Both the position numbers and the translations under genes were made by a program. From the NCBI RefSeq assembly GCF_900156045.1, contig NZ_FTMX01000002.1:186001-250000 (forward strand): a stretch of DNA of 64,000 bases. Direction: 5' to 3'. The notes under the pieces were generated by a model that saw only the letters and a program-made list of their open reading frames with translations, had not been told where the DNA came from and ran no database searches. Position 1 is the stretch's first letter. Each line of letters begins with the position of its first letter. This DNA comes from Peribacillus simplex (GTDB taxonomy: Bacteria; Bacillota; Bacilli; Bacillales; DSM-1321). Shown in pieces: positions 28,792-38,121 of the stretch.

Positions 28792-29280
28792 ATGGAATAC
28801 AAGGTGGAACGATTACTTGTAAATTTTAAAACGCTTGAGGAATTCAAAAAATTCAAAGAATACGGAATACAGGAATTGTCAATGCTAGATGATTTAGAGG
28901 GTAACATCATCGAAAATGACAGCCAATCACCTTTTTACGGAGTCTTTTATGGCGACAAACTTGTAGCCCGCATGAGCCTGTATAAAAGAAGCGCTAAATT
29001 CGACCAGTATTTTGACAAGTCTAGGGACTTCCTTGTTCTTTGGAAACTTGAAGTCCTGCCTAACTATCAGAAAAAAGGTTATGGAAGAGCTTTGGTCGAA
29101 TTCGCCAAAAGCCTGAACATGCCTATCAAAACCAATCCAAGAGTTCATTCACAAGACTTTTGGAAAAAGATGGGTTTTTCTGCTGTTTCCTATGATTTGG
29201 ACAGGGACCTCGGAGAAAACCCGCTGATTTGGAGCCCATTTGACATACAAGATAATAAAGAAATAGATACACAAGAATAA
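28792..29280 (+). CDS. ylbP: YlbP, GNAT-family N-acetyltransferase
   Basis: 162 aa. The GNAT acetyl-CoA-binding region is LWKLEVLPNYQKKGYGRALVEFAK (Q/RxxGxG/A form), preceded by the beta strands FYGVFYGDKLVARMSLY. It would acetylate an amine, with the substrate unknown. GGGGGAG lies 9 bp before the ATG. It is conserved in the ylb region of B. subtilis and faces away from panE; a shared bidirectional terminator separates it from ylbO. Confidence 0.9.
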   Translation: MEYKVERLLVNFKTLEEFKKFKEYGIQELSMLDDLEGNIIENDSQSPFYGVFYGDKLVARMSLYKRSAKFDQYFDKSRDFLVLWKLEVLPNYQKKGYGRALVEFAKSLNMPIKTNPRVHSQDFWKKMGFSAVSYDLDRDLGENPLIWSPFDIQDNKEIDTQE

Positions 29281-29292
29281 GGAAGCATCAAG

Positions 29293-29326
29293 AAAATGCG
29301 GGCGGATTTTCCCACCCGCATTTTTT
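29293..29326. terminator. Shared terminator of ylbP and ylbO
   Basis: AAAATGCGGG and CCCGCATTTT pair around CGGATTTTCCCA, followed by T on the plus strand. It touches the ylbO stop codon, so it probably serves both convergent genes. Confidence 0.85.
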
Positions 29327-29951
29327 ATTTATTGACCCTCTCTAAATTACCATTCTTATCCATTTGGAAGCTCACCTTCGGATTAGTCTTTTCGTCCTCT
29401 TGTACACTAAGTTTTCTTGCGCGCTCCATTATCTGCATTAACGCACGGTAATCTTCCTCAACAGCTTTCAGGTTTTCTTTAAGCAATACATTCTCTTCCA
29501 ATAATCGGACATTTTCCCGTTCAAGAAATAGGGACCGCTCAGAAATCCGTTCTTTTTCCTTATTATCAAGCTGAAAGAATTCATCCATTTTGGTTAAATA
29601 TAATATAACTTCCTGAAGGGTAATAGATTCTTTATCTTCATGCTCGGGCTCGGGCGTTTTTTCTTCAATCGCGACATTCTCCGCCGCTGCAACCGAATCC
29701 CTTTCCATTTCAGGATTATTGACTACCTGTTCTTTCCTTTGTTTTTTCGCCAGCTCTATCCCTGACTTATATTGCTTCCTTACAAATGAATTCCAACGGA
29801 ACCCACAAGCAGCAGATGTCCTCGATAACTGTTTCCCCACTTCTTCAAACGCCTTTAATTGTGTACTGCCTTCTCGTATATGCCTCAGTACCACTTCAGC
29901 CAACAGCAAATCCTCATCATGAGTCCATGCATCTTGTCTCGCAATCGTCAT
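29325..29951 (-). CDS. ylbO: YlbO, RsfA-family Myb-like transcriptional regulator
   Basis: About 208 aa. An N-terminal Myb/SANT-like DNA-binding domain ([22 protein letters not shown]...[13 protein letters not shown], about 5-65) is followed by a linker and a long coiled coil (about 120-185). The domain is closely like RsfA, a forespore sigma-F-dependent regulator, so a role in sporulation gene control is likely. The ATG at 29951 has GGGAGG 6 bp upstream; the earlier start adds six residues only. Confidence 0.87.
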   Translation of the reverse strand: MTIARQDAWTHDEDLLLAEVVLRHIREGSTQLKAFEEVGKQLSRTSAACGFRWNSFVRKQYKSGIELAKKQRKEQVVNNPEMERDSVAAAENVAIEEKTPEPEHEDKESITLQEVILYLTKMDEFFQLDNKEKERISERSLFLERENVRLLEENVLLKENLKAVEEDYRALMQIMERARKLSVQEDEKTNPKVSFQMDKNGNLERVNK

Positions 29952-30029
29952 CTCTCTACCTCCCAGCAAGTTTTAATTCATAATATGCACATGCTAGGAA
30001 AGATAGAAGATATATAGAGCGTGTAATAT

Positions 30030-30794
30030 TTATTTTTTCTTATTTAAAAAACGATCGACCGCAGCATGATGCTCATCACTCGCCCACAGTTTGGAACATT
30101 CCCGGATTTCCGCATCCATTCTTTCTTTAAGCCCGCTACCCTGCCATTTATGGACCAGCAATCGTTTATAGGCCATCAATACCCCTGTCTCATGGCGGAG
30201 AAAATCTTCTGCGAACCTTTCCCATCCATCCGTACCTTCTCCGACTATCTCATCTACGAAACCAAATTCCTTTGCTTCCTCAGCTTTATGTATTTTTGCA
30301 TCCAATAATAGCTTTAGCGCTTTTTGTTCTGGTATTTTTTCAAGTAAAAGTGAAGCTCCGCCCCAGCCTGTCGTTATTCCCAGTGTACCTTGCACAAACC
30401 CTAGCTTGACTTCGCTCTTTGCTATTCTGAAATCACAAGCTGTCGCTATTTCGCATCCACCGCCGAAAGCACTTCCATTGATGAGCGCTATTGTTGGTTT
30501 TGGGAAAACTGCTAGTTTATACAGAATTTCACCCATTTTCGATAACATAGCAAAGGCCTCTTCTTCTGTGTGCAAATCCTGAAATTCCCTTAGATCCCCG
30601 CCTGAACAGAATGCCTCGGAGCCCGCCCCTGTCAGGACTAGCAACTTAACTTCATCATCGTATGCAGCCTCTGACAATATCGACTCAAGTTCGTCCATCA
30701 ATTGATAATTCACGGCATTCCTTTTCTCCGGTCTATTAAATAGGAGCTTCATGAAACCGCGTTTATCCTTTTCAATTTCAATCACCTGATCCAT
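30030..30794 (-). CDS. Enoyl-CoA hydratase/isomerase family protein
   Basis: About 254 aa with crotonase-fold motifs: NRPEKRNAVNYQLMDEL, the oxyanion-hole strands LTGAGSEAFCSGGDLREF and INGSAFGGGCEIATACDFRIA. The typical second glutamate lies in LGFVQGTLGITTGWGGA, where the second acidic residue is replaced by glycine or threonine, so true hydratase activity is uncertain. The ATG at 30794 has GAAGGTG 5 bp upstream. It is an insertion relative to B. subtilis, where rpmF and ylbO are neighbours. The substrate is unknown. Confidence 0.85.
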   Translation of the reverse strand: MDQVIEIEKDKRGFMKLLFNRPEKRNAVNYQLMDELESILSEAAYDDEVKLLVLTGAGSEAFCSGGDLREFQDLHTEEEAFAMLSKMGEILYKLAVFPKPTIALINGSAFGGGCEIATACDFRIAKSEVKLGFVQGTLGITTGWGGASLLLEKIPEQKALKLLLDAKIHKAEEAKEFGFVDEIVGEGTDGWERFAEDFLRHETGVLMAYKRLLVHKWQGSGLKERMDAEIRECSKLWASDEHHAAVDRFLNKKK

Positions 30795-30861
30795 GTAAAC
30801 ACCTTCTCCAAAATCATCGGTAAACATAGATGATTCAAAATATTCTGCCAAATATATTTGT

Positions 30862-30892
30862 AAAAAAAGCACAGAGAAAAATCCCTGCGCTT
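30862..30892 (-). terminator. Terminator of ylbN-rpmF
   Basis: GCGCAGGG pairs with CTCTGTGC (two G-U pairs) around ATTTTT and ends in seven T in the rpmF direction. It precedes the enoyl-CoA hydratase gene, which therefore needs its own promoter. Confidence 0.82.
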
Positions 30893-30942
30893 TGATTAGC
30901 GTGTTGCATCAAGAAAGCAAAGCTTTCAAGTAGGTCAAGAAA

Positions 30943-31116
30943 TTATTTTGCGACAACTTCTTTTCCTTTATATGTTCCACATTCTTTACAAACGTGATGT
31001 GAAAGAGTCATTCCACCACAGCTCGGGCATTCTACCATACCAGGTACTTGAAGCTTGAAGTGCGTACGACGTTTTCTTTTTACAGTTTTCGACGTTCTTC
31101 TAAAAGGTACAGCCAT
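30943..31116 (-). CDS. rpmF: 50S ribosomal protein L32 (zinc-binding form)
   Basis: 57 aa: [21 protein letters not shown] is the classical L32 N-terminus. Cys30, Cys33, Cys43 and Cys46 form the zinc ribbon, so this is the zinc-dependent (C+) form. AAGGAGGTGG lies upstream of the ATG at 31116. It follows ylbN as in most bacteria. Confidence 0.98.
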   Translation of the reverse strand: MAVPFRRTSKTVKRKRRTHFKLQVPGMVECPSCGGMTLSHHVCKECGTYKGKEVVAK

Positions 31117-31181
31117 TATTCCCACCTCCTTAAAAAATATAAAAAAGCTGGAAAAATCGGATTAACGATTTTTCGTTCCAA

Positions 31182-31703
31182 TCAAGATTCTTTATTGTTG
31201 TCAAAAAAGTCGGCAAGCTTTGCAAATCTCGGATCAACCTTATGCTCATTTTCCTCTTCAGAAATAACGGCCCAGTCTTTCCCGGATTGAGGAGCAGCTT
31301 CGTTCGAATCGACATCCTCACAAAAAACCTGCATCGGAATTTCTAGCAATAAATTTTCTTTAATTACCGGTATTAGGTCTACAACTTCACCTTCCACAAC
31401 AGTGACATCATCTCCGTAGAAATCAGTGCCATCTGCTTTTAAAAGAAAGGTTTCCTTTGTATCAATATCAATCGGATATTTAACGTCTACCAGTGTACGG
31501 GAGCAAGGTAATGTTAATTCACCTGAAAGATGCAAGTGAAAAGTAATCTCGGTCGAGCTGATATCAGCCCTTCCTGCTACTCTGATCGGAGAAACATCGC
31601 GAATTTGCGGGTCTCTTTCTCTAATGTCCAAGACATCCACCAGTTCATCAAACCGTAAATCTTTGTCCCGAATTTTTTGAAGTTGACTAATCGTCCATTT
31701 CAA
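31182..31703 (-). CDS. ylbN: YlbN, DUF177 (YceD) family protein
   Basis: 173 aa. The conserved DUF177 features are the central CSRTLVDVKYPI (cysteine) with an acidic C-terminal half (FEEDVDSNE). It is always placed before rpmF. In other organisms YceD-type proteins relate to 23S rRNA or ribosome assembly. A consensus sigma-A promoter lies just upstream. Confidence 0.9.
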   Translation of the reverse strand: MKWTISQLQKIRDKDLRFDELVDVLDIRERDPQIRDVSPIRVAGRADISSTEITFHLHLSGELTLPCSRTLVDVKYPIDIDTKETFLLKADGTDFYGDDVTVVEGEVVDLIPVIKENLLLEIPMQVFCEDVDSNEAAPQSGKDWAVISEEENEHKVDPRFAKLADFFDNNKES

Positions 31704-31731
31704 TTGAAATCACCTCAAGGCAACAAAAATA

Positions 31732-31760
31732 ATTATAGCTTTCAATTATAAGTTTGTCAA
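31732..31760 (-). promoter_or_regulatory. Perfect-consensus sigma-A promoter of ylbN-rpmF
   Basis: TTGACA (31755-31760) and TATAAT (31732-31737), exactly 17 bp apart, both match consensus fully, in the minus direction. The -10 is 28 bp from the ylbN start. Strong expression fits a ribosomal protein operon. Confidence 0.88.
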
Positions 31761-31782
31761 TATTTTTTCTTTACACTATAAT
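31754..31782 (+). promoter_or_regulatory. Divergent sigma-A promoter toward ylbM sharing the -35 region
   Basis: On the plus strand TTGTCA (31754-31759) and TATAAT (31777-31782) are 17 bp apart. The -35 overlaps the minus-strand TTGACA on five of six bases, so the two promoters are back to back. A transcript would carry a leader of about 130 nt before ylbM. Confidence 0.68.
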
Positions 31783-31921
31783 GTAGTCATCCTAACTGAT
31801 TGTCTAAGTTTAAGAATCATTTCAAACAAAGAATCCGGACGATTACTTATAGTAATTTTACTTGAAATACTATTTTAGCACTAAGTTGATAAAATACAAA
31901 GTTTTTCTCTGAGGTGAACGA

Positions 31922-33127
31922 ATGAAAGCTTGCGGTTTAGTAGTCGAATATAACCCTTTTCACAATGGACATGTTTTACATGCAAGAGAAAGTAGAGAAA
32001 AAACAGGTGCGGATGTTGTGGTCGCTGTTATGAGCGGACCCTTCTTACAGCGTGGCGAGCCCGCTATCGTCAGCAAGTGGACACGTGCCGAAATGGCCTT
32101 GAACGGCGGCATAGATCTTGTCATTGAGCTGCCTTACGCTTTCGCGACACAGAAGGCGGAAATATTTGCCAAAGGATCTATTTCCCTTTTGGAATCCCTT
32201 GGCTGTGACTCCTTTTGTTTTGGAAGCGAGGATGGCAGAATTGAACCATTCATCACCGCCCACAGAATTCTTTCGGATAATTCCGCTGCATTCGATGCCG
32301 CAATCAAATCGGCCATGGATGACGGTAATAGTTATCCGGCCAGTGCTGCCCAGGCTTATCGATCTATCATCAATGGTGATGCCGGATTGGATTTGACAAA
32401 GCCAAATAATATTCTTGGAAAGGAATACGTAAGTGCTGCACTTTCAAACGGCTACTCCATTCGCCCTTATACGATTCAAAGGGTCGCTGCCGGATACCAT
32501 GAAACAAAGTTGTCCAAAGACCCTATTGCCAGTGCAACGGGGATACGTAAAGCCATCCATGAACACAAGGAGTTAAATGCTGTTTCCAATTATATTCCTC
32601 AACCGACGATGAATGGTCTTGAGAAATATTTAACGCACTACCATGCCTTGCATGACTGGGAAATGTATTGGCCCATGTTGAAATACCGAATCCTTTCTTC
32701 CTCTTTAACCGAATTGGCAGGAATATACGAAATTGAGGAAGGTATTGAACACCGGATAAAGGAGATGGCCAAACAATCTTCGAGCTTTTCTGTCTTCATG
32801 GCAGCCCTGAAGACAAAACGCTACACATGGACACGACTACAACGGATGTGTGTCCATATAATGACTCATACATTAAAGGAACAGGTGATTCACAATGACC
32901 AACCAGCCTATATTAGACTTCTTGGCATGAATGGCCGGGGACAAGAATATCTTCGCACTGTAAAAAAAGGCTTACCGCTCCCGCTCATCTCTAAACTTTC
33001 GTCCTATCACAAACAGGACATCGATACGGACTTGCGAGCGGCACAGGTATATGCATTGGGTTTGTCCGAACCATATCAAGCTGCATTGATGAAACGGGAA
33101 TATGAATCTCCCATCATTTTCAAATGA
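31922..33127 (+). CDS. tmcAL: TmcAL (YlbM), tRNA-Met cytidine acetate ligase
   Basis: 401 aa. The N-terminal nucleotidyltransferase motif HNGH is at 14-17 (VEYNPFHNGH), followed by SGPFLQRGEPAI. The family makes N4-acetylcytidine at the elongator tRNA-Met wobble position, using acetate and ATP; it is called YlbM in B. subtilis. ATG start with GAGGTG upstream. It ends at a terminator shared with ylbL. Confidence 0.94.
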   Translation: MKACGLVVEYNPFHNGHVLHARESREKTGADVVVAVMSGPFLQRGEPAIVSKWTRAEMALNGGIDLVIELPYAFATQKAEIFAKGSISLLESLGCDSFCFGSEDGRIEPFITAHRILSDNSAAFDAAIKSAMDDGNSYPASAAQAYRSIINGDAGLDLTKPNNILGKEYVSAALSNGYSIRPYTIQRVAAGYHETKLSKDPIASATGIRKAIHEHKELNAVSNYIPQPTMNGLEKYLTHYHALHDWEMYWPMLKYRILSSSLTELAGIYEIEEGIEHRIKEMAKQSSSFSVFMAALKTKRYTWTRLQRMCVHIMTHTLKEQVIHNDQPAYIRLLGMNGRGQEYLRTVKKGLPLPLISKLSSYHKQDIDTDLRAAQVYALGLSEPYQAALMKREYESPIIFK

Positions 33128-33183
33128 AGAATGGTTCAAGCTTGGCCCAACCATCCTTAAGATAAGATTAAAAATCAATAATC

Positions 33184-33225
33184 AAAAAAAAGCGCAAACA
33201 GTAGATGACTGCCTGCGCTTTTTTT
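33184..33225. terminator. Shared terminator of ylbM and ylbL
   Basis: AAAAAAGCGCA and TGCGCTTTTTT form the outer stem, with an inner ACAGT/ACTG part, ending in T runs on both strands. It ends at the ylbL stop codon. Confidence 0.88.
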
Positions 33226-34250
33226 CATTTTTCCTTTCCTTTTAGCTTCGTTAAATAGTCTATTGCATCATCAAAGTTGTCCACCGGCACGATCTTCATG
33301 TCCGTGTCGATATCCTTTGCTGCAATAAGTGCATCTTCATAATTCGAACCTGCTGCTCCGTTTTCATTAGGGGCAAAGAATATTTCGGCTCCAGACTTAT
33401 CGGCTGCAACTATTTTCTGTTGAATTCCTCCAATTGGACCGACTGTCCCATCGTCGGACATCGTTCCTGTACCCGCTATGTCATATCCATTTGTTAGATC
33501 GCCCTTTGTTAATTGATTATAAATTTCCAATGAAAACATTAAACCAGCCGAAGGACCGCCTATTTGTTCTGAATCTATGGAAATCGCCGGTTTTGTGGTC
33601 ACTTTTCGATTATCATCCAGCGAAATGCCTATTCCTACCCTATTTGGGTCATTTTTAAAAGGCTGCAAAGAAAGAATGGCCGTTTTCTCCGTCTCTTCCC
33701 GCTTATACACTATTTTAACTTCATCACCAGCCTTCTTTCCGTTAATATAGTTCATGAACTCCTGTGCAGATTTGAATTTAACATCATCGACCTGGATGAT
33801 TTGATCGCCCGCTTTCAGCTCTTTAGCTGCCGGCATTCCTTTTAGCACGTCCAAAACATATACACCCAGGTACTCGTATTCGACTTCTTTTCCTGCTTTT
33901 TCATATGCGATCTGAATGGCATTATTTTTAGAACCATCCATTAGGTGCAGCTGCCTGATATTATATTCTTCATCTGTTTCATCTTCGCTTCGAATGGAGG
34001 TTTCCGGATAGAGTTCCTGATATTTGCTCCACTTCGCCAGCATGTAGGAATATACATTCGCCCGGCCCATCCTTACAGTGGTTAACATAAAGCTTCCTTT
34101 TGCTTCATCTCCTCCGGATACCTCAATGATCGGCTCCAATTCTTTAGCCATTCCTGGTTTTGATACATAAAAAGGTAGGGAATAAAGGGCTGATGCTATG
34201 AGAAGTATAGCCACCACCAGGAAAGTGCGTACATACATTTTACGGCTCAT
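33225..34250 (-). CDS. ylbL: YlbL (SepM-like) membrane-anchored Lon-type protease with PDZ domain
   Basis: 341 aa. An N-terminal signal anchor (about 8-28) is followed by an extracellular PDZ domain (about 125-200) and a Lon-type serine/lysine protease domain with catalytic Ser234 (GGPSAGLMF) and Lys279 (PIGGIQQKIVAA). In B. subtilis YlbL helps remove YneA, the SOS division inhibitor. The ATG at 34250 has GGAAGGAG 10 bp upstream, and it overlaps ylbK by 11 bp. Confidence 0.93.
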   Translation of the reverse strand: MSRKMYVRTFLVVAILLIASALYSLPFYVSKPGMAKELEPIIEVSGGDEAKGSFMLTTVRMGRANVYSYMLAKWSKYQELYPETSIRSEDETDEEYNIRQLHLMDGSKNNAIQIAYEKAGKEVEYEYLGVYVLDVLKGMPAAKELKAGDQIIQVDDVKFKSAQEFMNYINGKKAGDEVKIVYKREETEKTAILSLQPFKNDPNRVGIGISLDDNRKVTTKPAISIDSEQIGGPSAGLMFSLEIYNQLTKGDLTNGYDIAGTGTMSDDGTVGPIGGIQQKIVAADKSGAEIFFAPNENGAAGSNYEDALIAAKDIDTDMKIVPVDNFDDAIDYLTKLKGKEK

Positions 34251-35037
34251 CTTCAAAGGACTCCTTCCAAGTAACAATACTCTGCTTAATTTGATCTATC
34301 TTTCCTCTTGCAGCTTCTTCTCCAATACTAATTATTTCCTGTACGTTTGTAAATGATTTCGAGCTGTATTTCTCCACCCTGGGGCGTATCATGACGTCTG
34401 AAGCAAACTCCCTGCTCTTAACCAGCTCCATTTGCAGGATATCGAGGCTTTGCATGATGACGTCATAGATGGAGTTTATCTCCATATCCTGTTTCACGTG
34501 GGCTACATCCACACCAATTATGATGTCTGCTCCCATATCCTTCACGACTGAAACAGGAACCCTGTCAACAACGCCTCCATCAACAAGCAGTCTGTTTCCG
34601 ATTTTTTCGGGAGTGAAAATGCCGGGAATGGAGATGCTTGCCCTTACAGCTGGTGCTATGGGACCTTCCTGAAAAATGACTTTTTCCCCCGTTTTTATAT
34701 CAGTGGCGACCACCGCCACAGGAATATCAAGTTCTTCAAATTTCTTGCCATATGTAAATACCCTGATTAAATCCTTTGTCCGTTTACCCGAAATGAAGCC
34801 CATTTTAGGTATGGTGAAGTCTAAATAATACTTTCGCTTAAATGCACGGGACAACTTATACAGCCTCTCGATATCCGAACCCGCTCCATAAAAGGCAGCA
34901 ACCATAGCCCCCATGCTGCTTCCTGCAATCATATCTATCGGAATGCCTTCTTGCTGTAATACCTTTATCACGCCAATATGTGCAAACCCCCTAGCTCCTC
35001 CTGACCCAAGTGCAAGCCCGACCTTTGGTTTCGACAA
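34240..35037 (-). CDS. ylbK: YlbK, patatin-like phospholipase family protein
   Basis: About 265 aa with GSGGARGFAH near the start, the nucleophile motif GSSMG (Ser41) and the catalytic aspartate in DGG (Asp153). These form the serine/aspartate dyad of patatin-like lipases of the NTE/RssA type. The substrate is unknown. A TTG start at 35037 is supported by GGGAGGG 6 bp upstream and by the MSKPKVGLALGSGGARG beginning. It overlaps ylbL. Confidence 0.92.
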   Translation of the reverse strand: MSKPKVGLALGSGGARGFAHIGVIKVLQQEGIPIDMIAGSSMGAMVAAFYGAGSDIERLYKLSRAFKRKYYLDFTIPKMGFISGKRTKDLIRVFTYGKKFEELDIPVAVVATDIKTGEKVIFQEGPIAPAVRASISIPGIFTPEKIGNRLLVDGGVVDRVPVSVVKDMGADIIIGVDVAHVKQDMEINSIYDVIMQSLDILQMELVKSREFASDVMIRPRVEKYSSKSFTNVQEIISIGEEAARGKIDQIKQSIVTWKESFEDEP

Positions 35038-35345
35038 AGATATCCCTCCCGCTGTAACTAGTTCAAAATATTGAAATAACACTCATTCAAAGTTATGGTC
35101 TTAAACGGATTTATAGAAGCATATTATTTATATTGACAGTGAAACAAGCATGGCGGATATAACCTATGTAGCCAATAAAGTGAGGACTTCATTGAAAATT
35201 CCATTGAGCGGATCATCCTCATTTATACATGTCGGTACAATCCAAATTCCATCATGCGCTTACTTTTCGAGAAAAGGAAGTTCATATTTTATTATATACG
35301 AAACGAACTGCCCTTATTTAGAAACCTTCAAGAGGAGGCTGAATT

Positions 35346-36563
35346 TTGCTAAAATCAAAATCTAAAACAGTACTGTTAGCTACCTCCGTCACGATGATGG
35401 CAGTTGGCTTGATCATCTTCCCCCAAGAATCCTTTGAAGCTTCCAAAGGCGGACTGAATATTTGGTGGACAATTGTTTTCCCTTCGCTTCTACCTTTCCT
35501 GATTCTCTCGGAGTTATTAATCAGTTTTGGTGTTGTCAGGTTCATTGGCGTCATGCTCGAACCATTTATGCGTCCCTTATTCCGTGTACCCGGAGTGGGC
35601 GGTTTCGTTTGGGCGATGGGACTTGCATCAGGTTTTCCAGCTGGAGCGAAATTCACTGTAAGGCTTCGTCAGGAAGAACAATTGACCCGCATTGAAGCTG
35701 AAAGACTCGTTTGTTTTACTAATTCATCCAATCCATTGTTCCTGTTCGTTGCCGTTGCCGTTGGGTTTTTCCACAATCCTCATTTAGGTATCATCCTTGC
35801 ACTTTCCCACTACCTAGGAAATTTTTGTGTAGGCATCATCATGCGTTTTTACCGTTGGAAAGAAGAAAAATCACATACAAATGTAATGGCCAAGCTCCCC
35901 TCCATTAGACAAGCCTTTAGCCAAATGCATCGAACCAGAATAAAAGAAACAAGACCATTCGGCAGTTTACTTGGAGATGCGGTACTCTCATCCATTCAAA
36001 CCCTATTAATGATCGGGGGGTTCATCATTCTCTTTTCGGTGGTGAACAAGCTTTTATTTCATATGAACATTACCGGATTGCTGGCATCGGGGGTAGGAGG
36101 GATATTACATATTTTCAAATTCCCCGATGCCTTAAGCCTCCCCTTCATATCAGGCATGTTTGAAATGACTCTTGGTTCAAAATTAACCAGTACTGTCGAA
36201 GATGCGACACTTTTCCAGCAAACTGTGATGACAAGTTTCATCTTAGCTTTCAACGGTTTCAGCATTCAAGCGCAAGTTGCCAGCATCATTGCCGCAACAG
36301 ACATTCGTTTCACTCCCTTTTTTCTGGCAAGGATAGCACATGGCCTACTGGCATCCATTATTACCATCTTACTTTGGGAACCATTATATAAAGGCAATAT
36401 GTACAGCGGCAGCCCGATAAATGCATTCCCAGTCAGCGGTTCCGGTGAACATGCGAATTCCCTATATCAGAACATGCTTGATTTCGGCCCCATTCTAACA
36501 CTCGTATTTTTGATCCTATACATCATCATATTCACCAAAAGGCTATTCAAAGGCCTTTCGTAA
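35346..36563 (+). CDS. ylbJ: YlbJ, sporulation integral membrane protein
   Basis: 405 aa with about eight membrane helices; nucleoside-transporter-like 'gate' segments are typical of this family (LNIWWTIVFPSLLPFLILSEL, GFPAGAKFTVRLR, FTNSSNPLFLF). It is needed for heat-resistant spores in B. subtilis and is expressed in the mother cell under sigma-E. A TTG start at 35346 is supported by GAGGAGG 7 bp upstream. I could not find a convincing sigma-E promoter in the 263-bp upstream gap. Confidence 0.93.
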   Translation: MLKSKSKTVLLATSVTMMAVGLIIFPQESFEASKGGLNIWWTIVFPSLLPFLILSELLISFGVVRFIGVMLEPFMRPLFRVPGVGGFVWAMGLASGFPAGAKFTVRLRQEEQLTRIEAERLVCFTNSSNPLFLFVAVAVGFFHNPHLGIILALSHYLGNFCVGIIMRFYRWKEEKSHTNVMAKLPSIRQAFSQMHRTRIKETRPFGSLLGDAVLSSIQTLLMIGGFIILFSVVNKLLFHMNITGLLASGVGGILHIFKFPDALSLPFISGMFEMTLGSKLTSTVEDATLFQQTVMTSFILAFNGFSIQAQVASIIAATDIRFTPFFLARIAHGLLASIITILLWEPLYKGNMYSGSPINAFPVSGSGEHANSLYQNMLDFGPILTLVFLILYIIIFTKRLFKGLS

Positions 36564-36569
36564 ACCGAA

Positions 36570-36598
36570 AAAAGAGCATTGCGCGTTTGCAATGCTCT
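36570..36598. terminator. Hairpin after ylbJ, T-tract on the minus side
   Basis: AGAGCATTGC and GCAATGCTCT pair perfectly around GCGTTT. In the minus direction six T follow; in the ylbJ (plus) direction the T-tract is missing and the repeat begins instead, suggesting it was interrupted. Confidence 0.7.
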
Positions 36599-36840
36599 CA
36601 GACTGTAGACAAACTCGATACTATTAATGATTGGCTACATTTTTTTTGAGGAAGTGTAATATGAAAGTAGATTTCCACTCCAGGCACTCGCCTTCCACGG
36701 GCGATCCGGAAGCCTCCTCGGCGCTCTTGGCGCCTGTGGGGTCTCCCATGGACGCCATTTTCTAAGCAGGAGTCTCGTACCCTTGTTCCAATCAACTTTA
36801 TTTAAAATTGCAGATGGAATTCCTTTTGTCTACAAACTCA
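36599..36840. repeat. Intergenic repeat element with 10-bp inverted ends
   Basis: TGTAGACAAA (36604-36613) and TTTGTCTACA (36825-36834) are exact inverted repeats enclosing about 210 bp. The GC-rich core (36670-36795) has GCACTCG, GAAGCCTCCTCGGCGC and GGAGTCTCGTAC-type blocks. I recognise these from dispersed intergenic repeats in Bacillaceae genomes. No protein is encoded. Both flanks share TTGCGCGTTTGC (36579-36590 and 36846-36857). Confidence 0.65.
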
Positions 36841-36841
36841 G

Positions 36842-36866
36842 AGCGTTGCGCGTTTGCTATCTCTTT
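36842..36866 (+). terminator. Degenerate second copy of the ylbJ terminator hairpin
   Basis: AGAGCGTTGCGCGTTTGC is nearly the same as the first hairpin and is followed by TATCTCTTTTTT, giving the T-tract missing from the first copy. Its stem is imperfect. It lies just after the coaD stop codon and could also work weakly for coaD. Confidence 0.45.
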
Positions 36867-36869
36867 TTT

Positions 36870-37361
<492 letters not shown>

Positions 37362-37937
37362 TCATAGTTCCCCCTGTTCGTGTACGTTTCCCCATTGATA
37401 AATCGTAACGGCAATGACGCCATAAACTTCTTTTCTCTTAACGGTAAAGTCACCAACTTTTTCTGGCAATGTAACATCATGGCCATGCTCACAAACAATG
37501 TATCCCATATCGTTCAGCAAGCGGTATTTATGTATTTCTTCAAGAATTTCGACAAGCTTTTGTTTCTTATAAGGTGGATCAAGAAAAATCAATTCAAAAG
37601 TCATTTCCCTTTTCACCAAAGCCTTCAGTGCACGCTCTGAATCATTTTTATAAACTTCTGCACGGTCTGAAAACTTGCATAGTTCCAAATTGGCCTTAAC
37701 CGTTTGATTTGCTTTAAAATCCCGGTCGACAAATATGGCTTTATCCATGCCTCTGCTTAACGCTTCAATTCCCAGTCCACCGCTACCTGCAAACAAGTCG
37801 AGGACCAGCCCTCCTTCGAAATAAGGACCAATCATGTTGAAAATGGATTCCTTGACTTTATCAGTAGTCGGCCGGGTTCCTGTACCCGGTACAGCCTTAA
37901 GTGGTCTTCCTTTGCAAATTCCGGAAACGACCCTCAT
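37362..37937 (-). CDS. rsmD: RsmD (YlbH), 16S rRNA G966 N2-methyltransferase
   Basis: About 191 aa. SAM-binding VLDLFAGSGGLGIEALSRG and the catalytic FLDPPY motif are clear, with the RPTTDKVKESIFNM substrate segment. It methylates guanine 966 of 16S rRNA. The ATG at 37937 (MRVVSGICKGRPLKAV) has GGTGAGG upstream; an earlier GTG-type start adds four residues. A structured leader region precedes it. Confidence 0.95.
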   Translation of the reverse strand: MRVVSGICKGRPLKAVPGTGTRPTTDKVKESIFNMIGPYFEGGLVLDLFAGSGGLGIEALSRGMDKAIFVDRDFKANQTVKANLELCKFSDRAEVYKNDSERALKALVKREMTFELIFLDPPYKKQKLVEILEEIHKYRLLNDMGYIVCEHGHDVTLPEKVGDFTVKRKEVYGVIAVTIYQWGNVHEQGEL

Positions 37938-38121
37938 TATCCTCACCACATTTTATGACAAATTTCTGTTACTTTCCTATCCTAACATATTAGAAAAAGC
38001 TAGCCAATATTTAAAGCGATTTGGCTTCACTTCCAAGATGAAAATCGACTTATCATTTCGAACCATGAAAGGAAGATAACCATTCTTTTTATAAATCTTT
38101 TACATTTTGAATAATAAAGTG

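Noticed and set aside
35150-35365. Plus-strand 71-codon frame upstream of ylbJ
   Set aside because: No ribosome site, overlaps the ylbJ start and lacks family resemblance.
36598-36795. Minus-strand frame inside the ylbJ-coaD repeat
   Set aside because: It follows repeat sequence, has no ribosome site and no protein-like composition.
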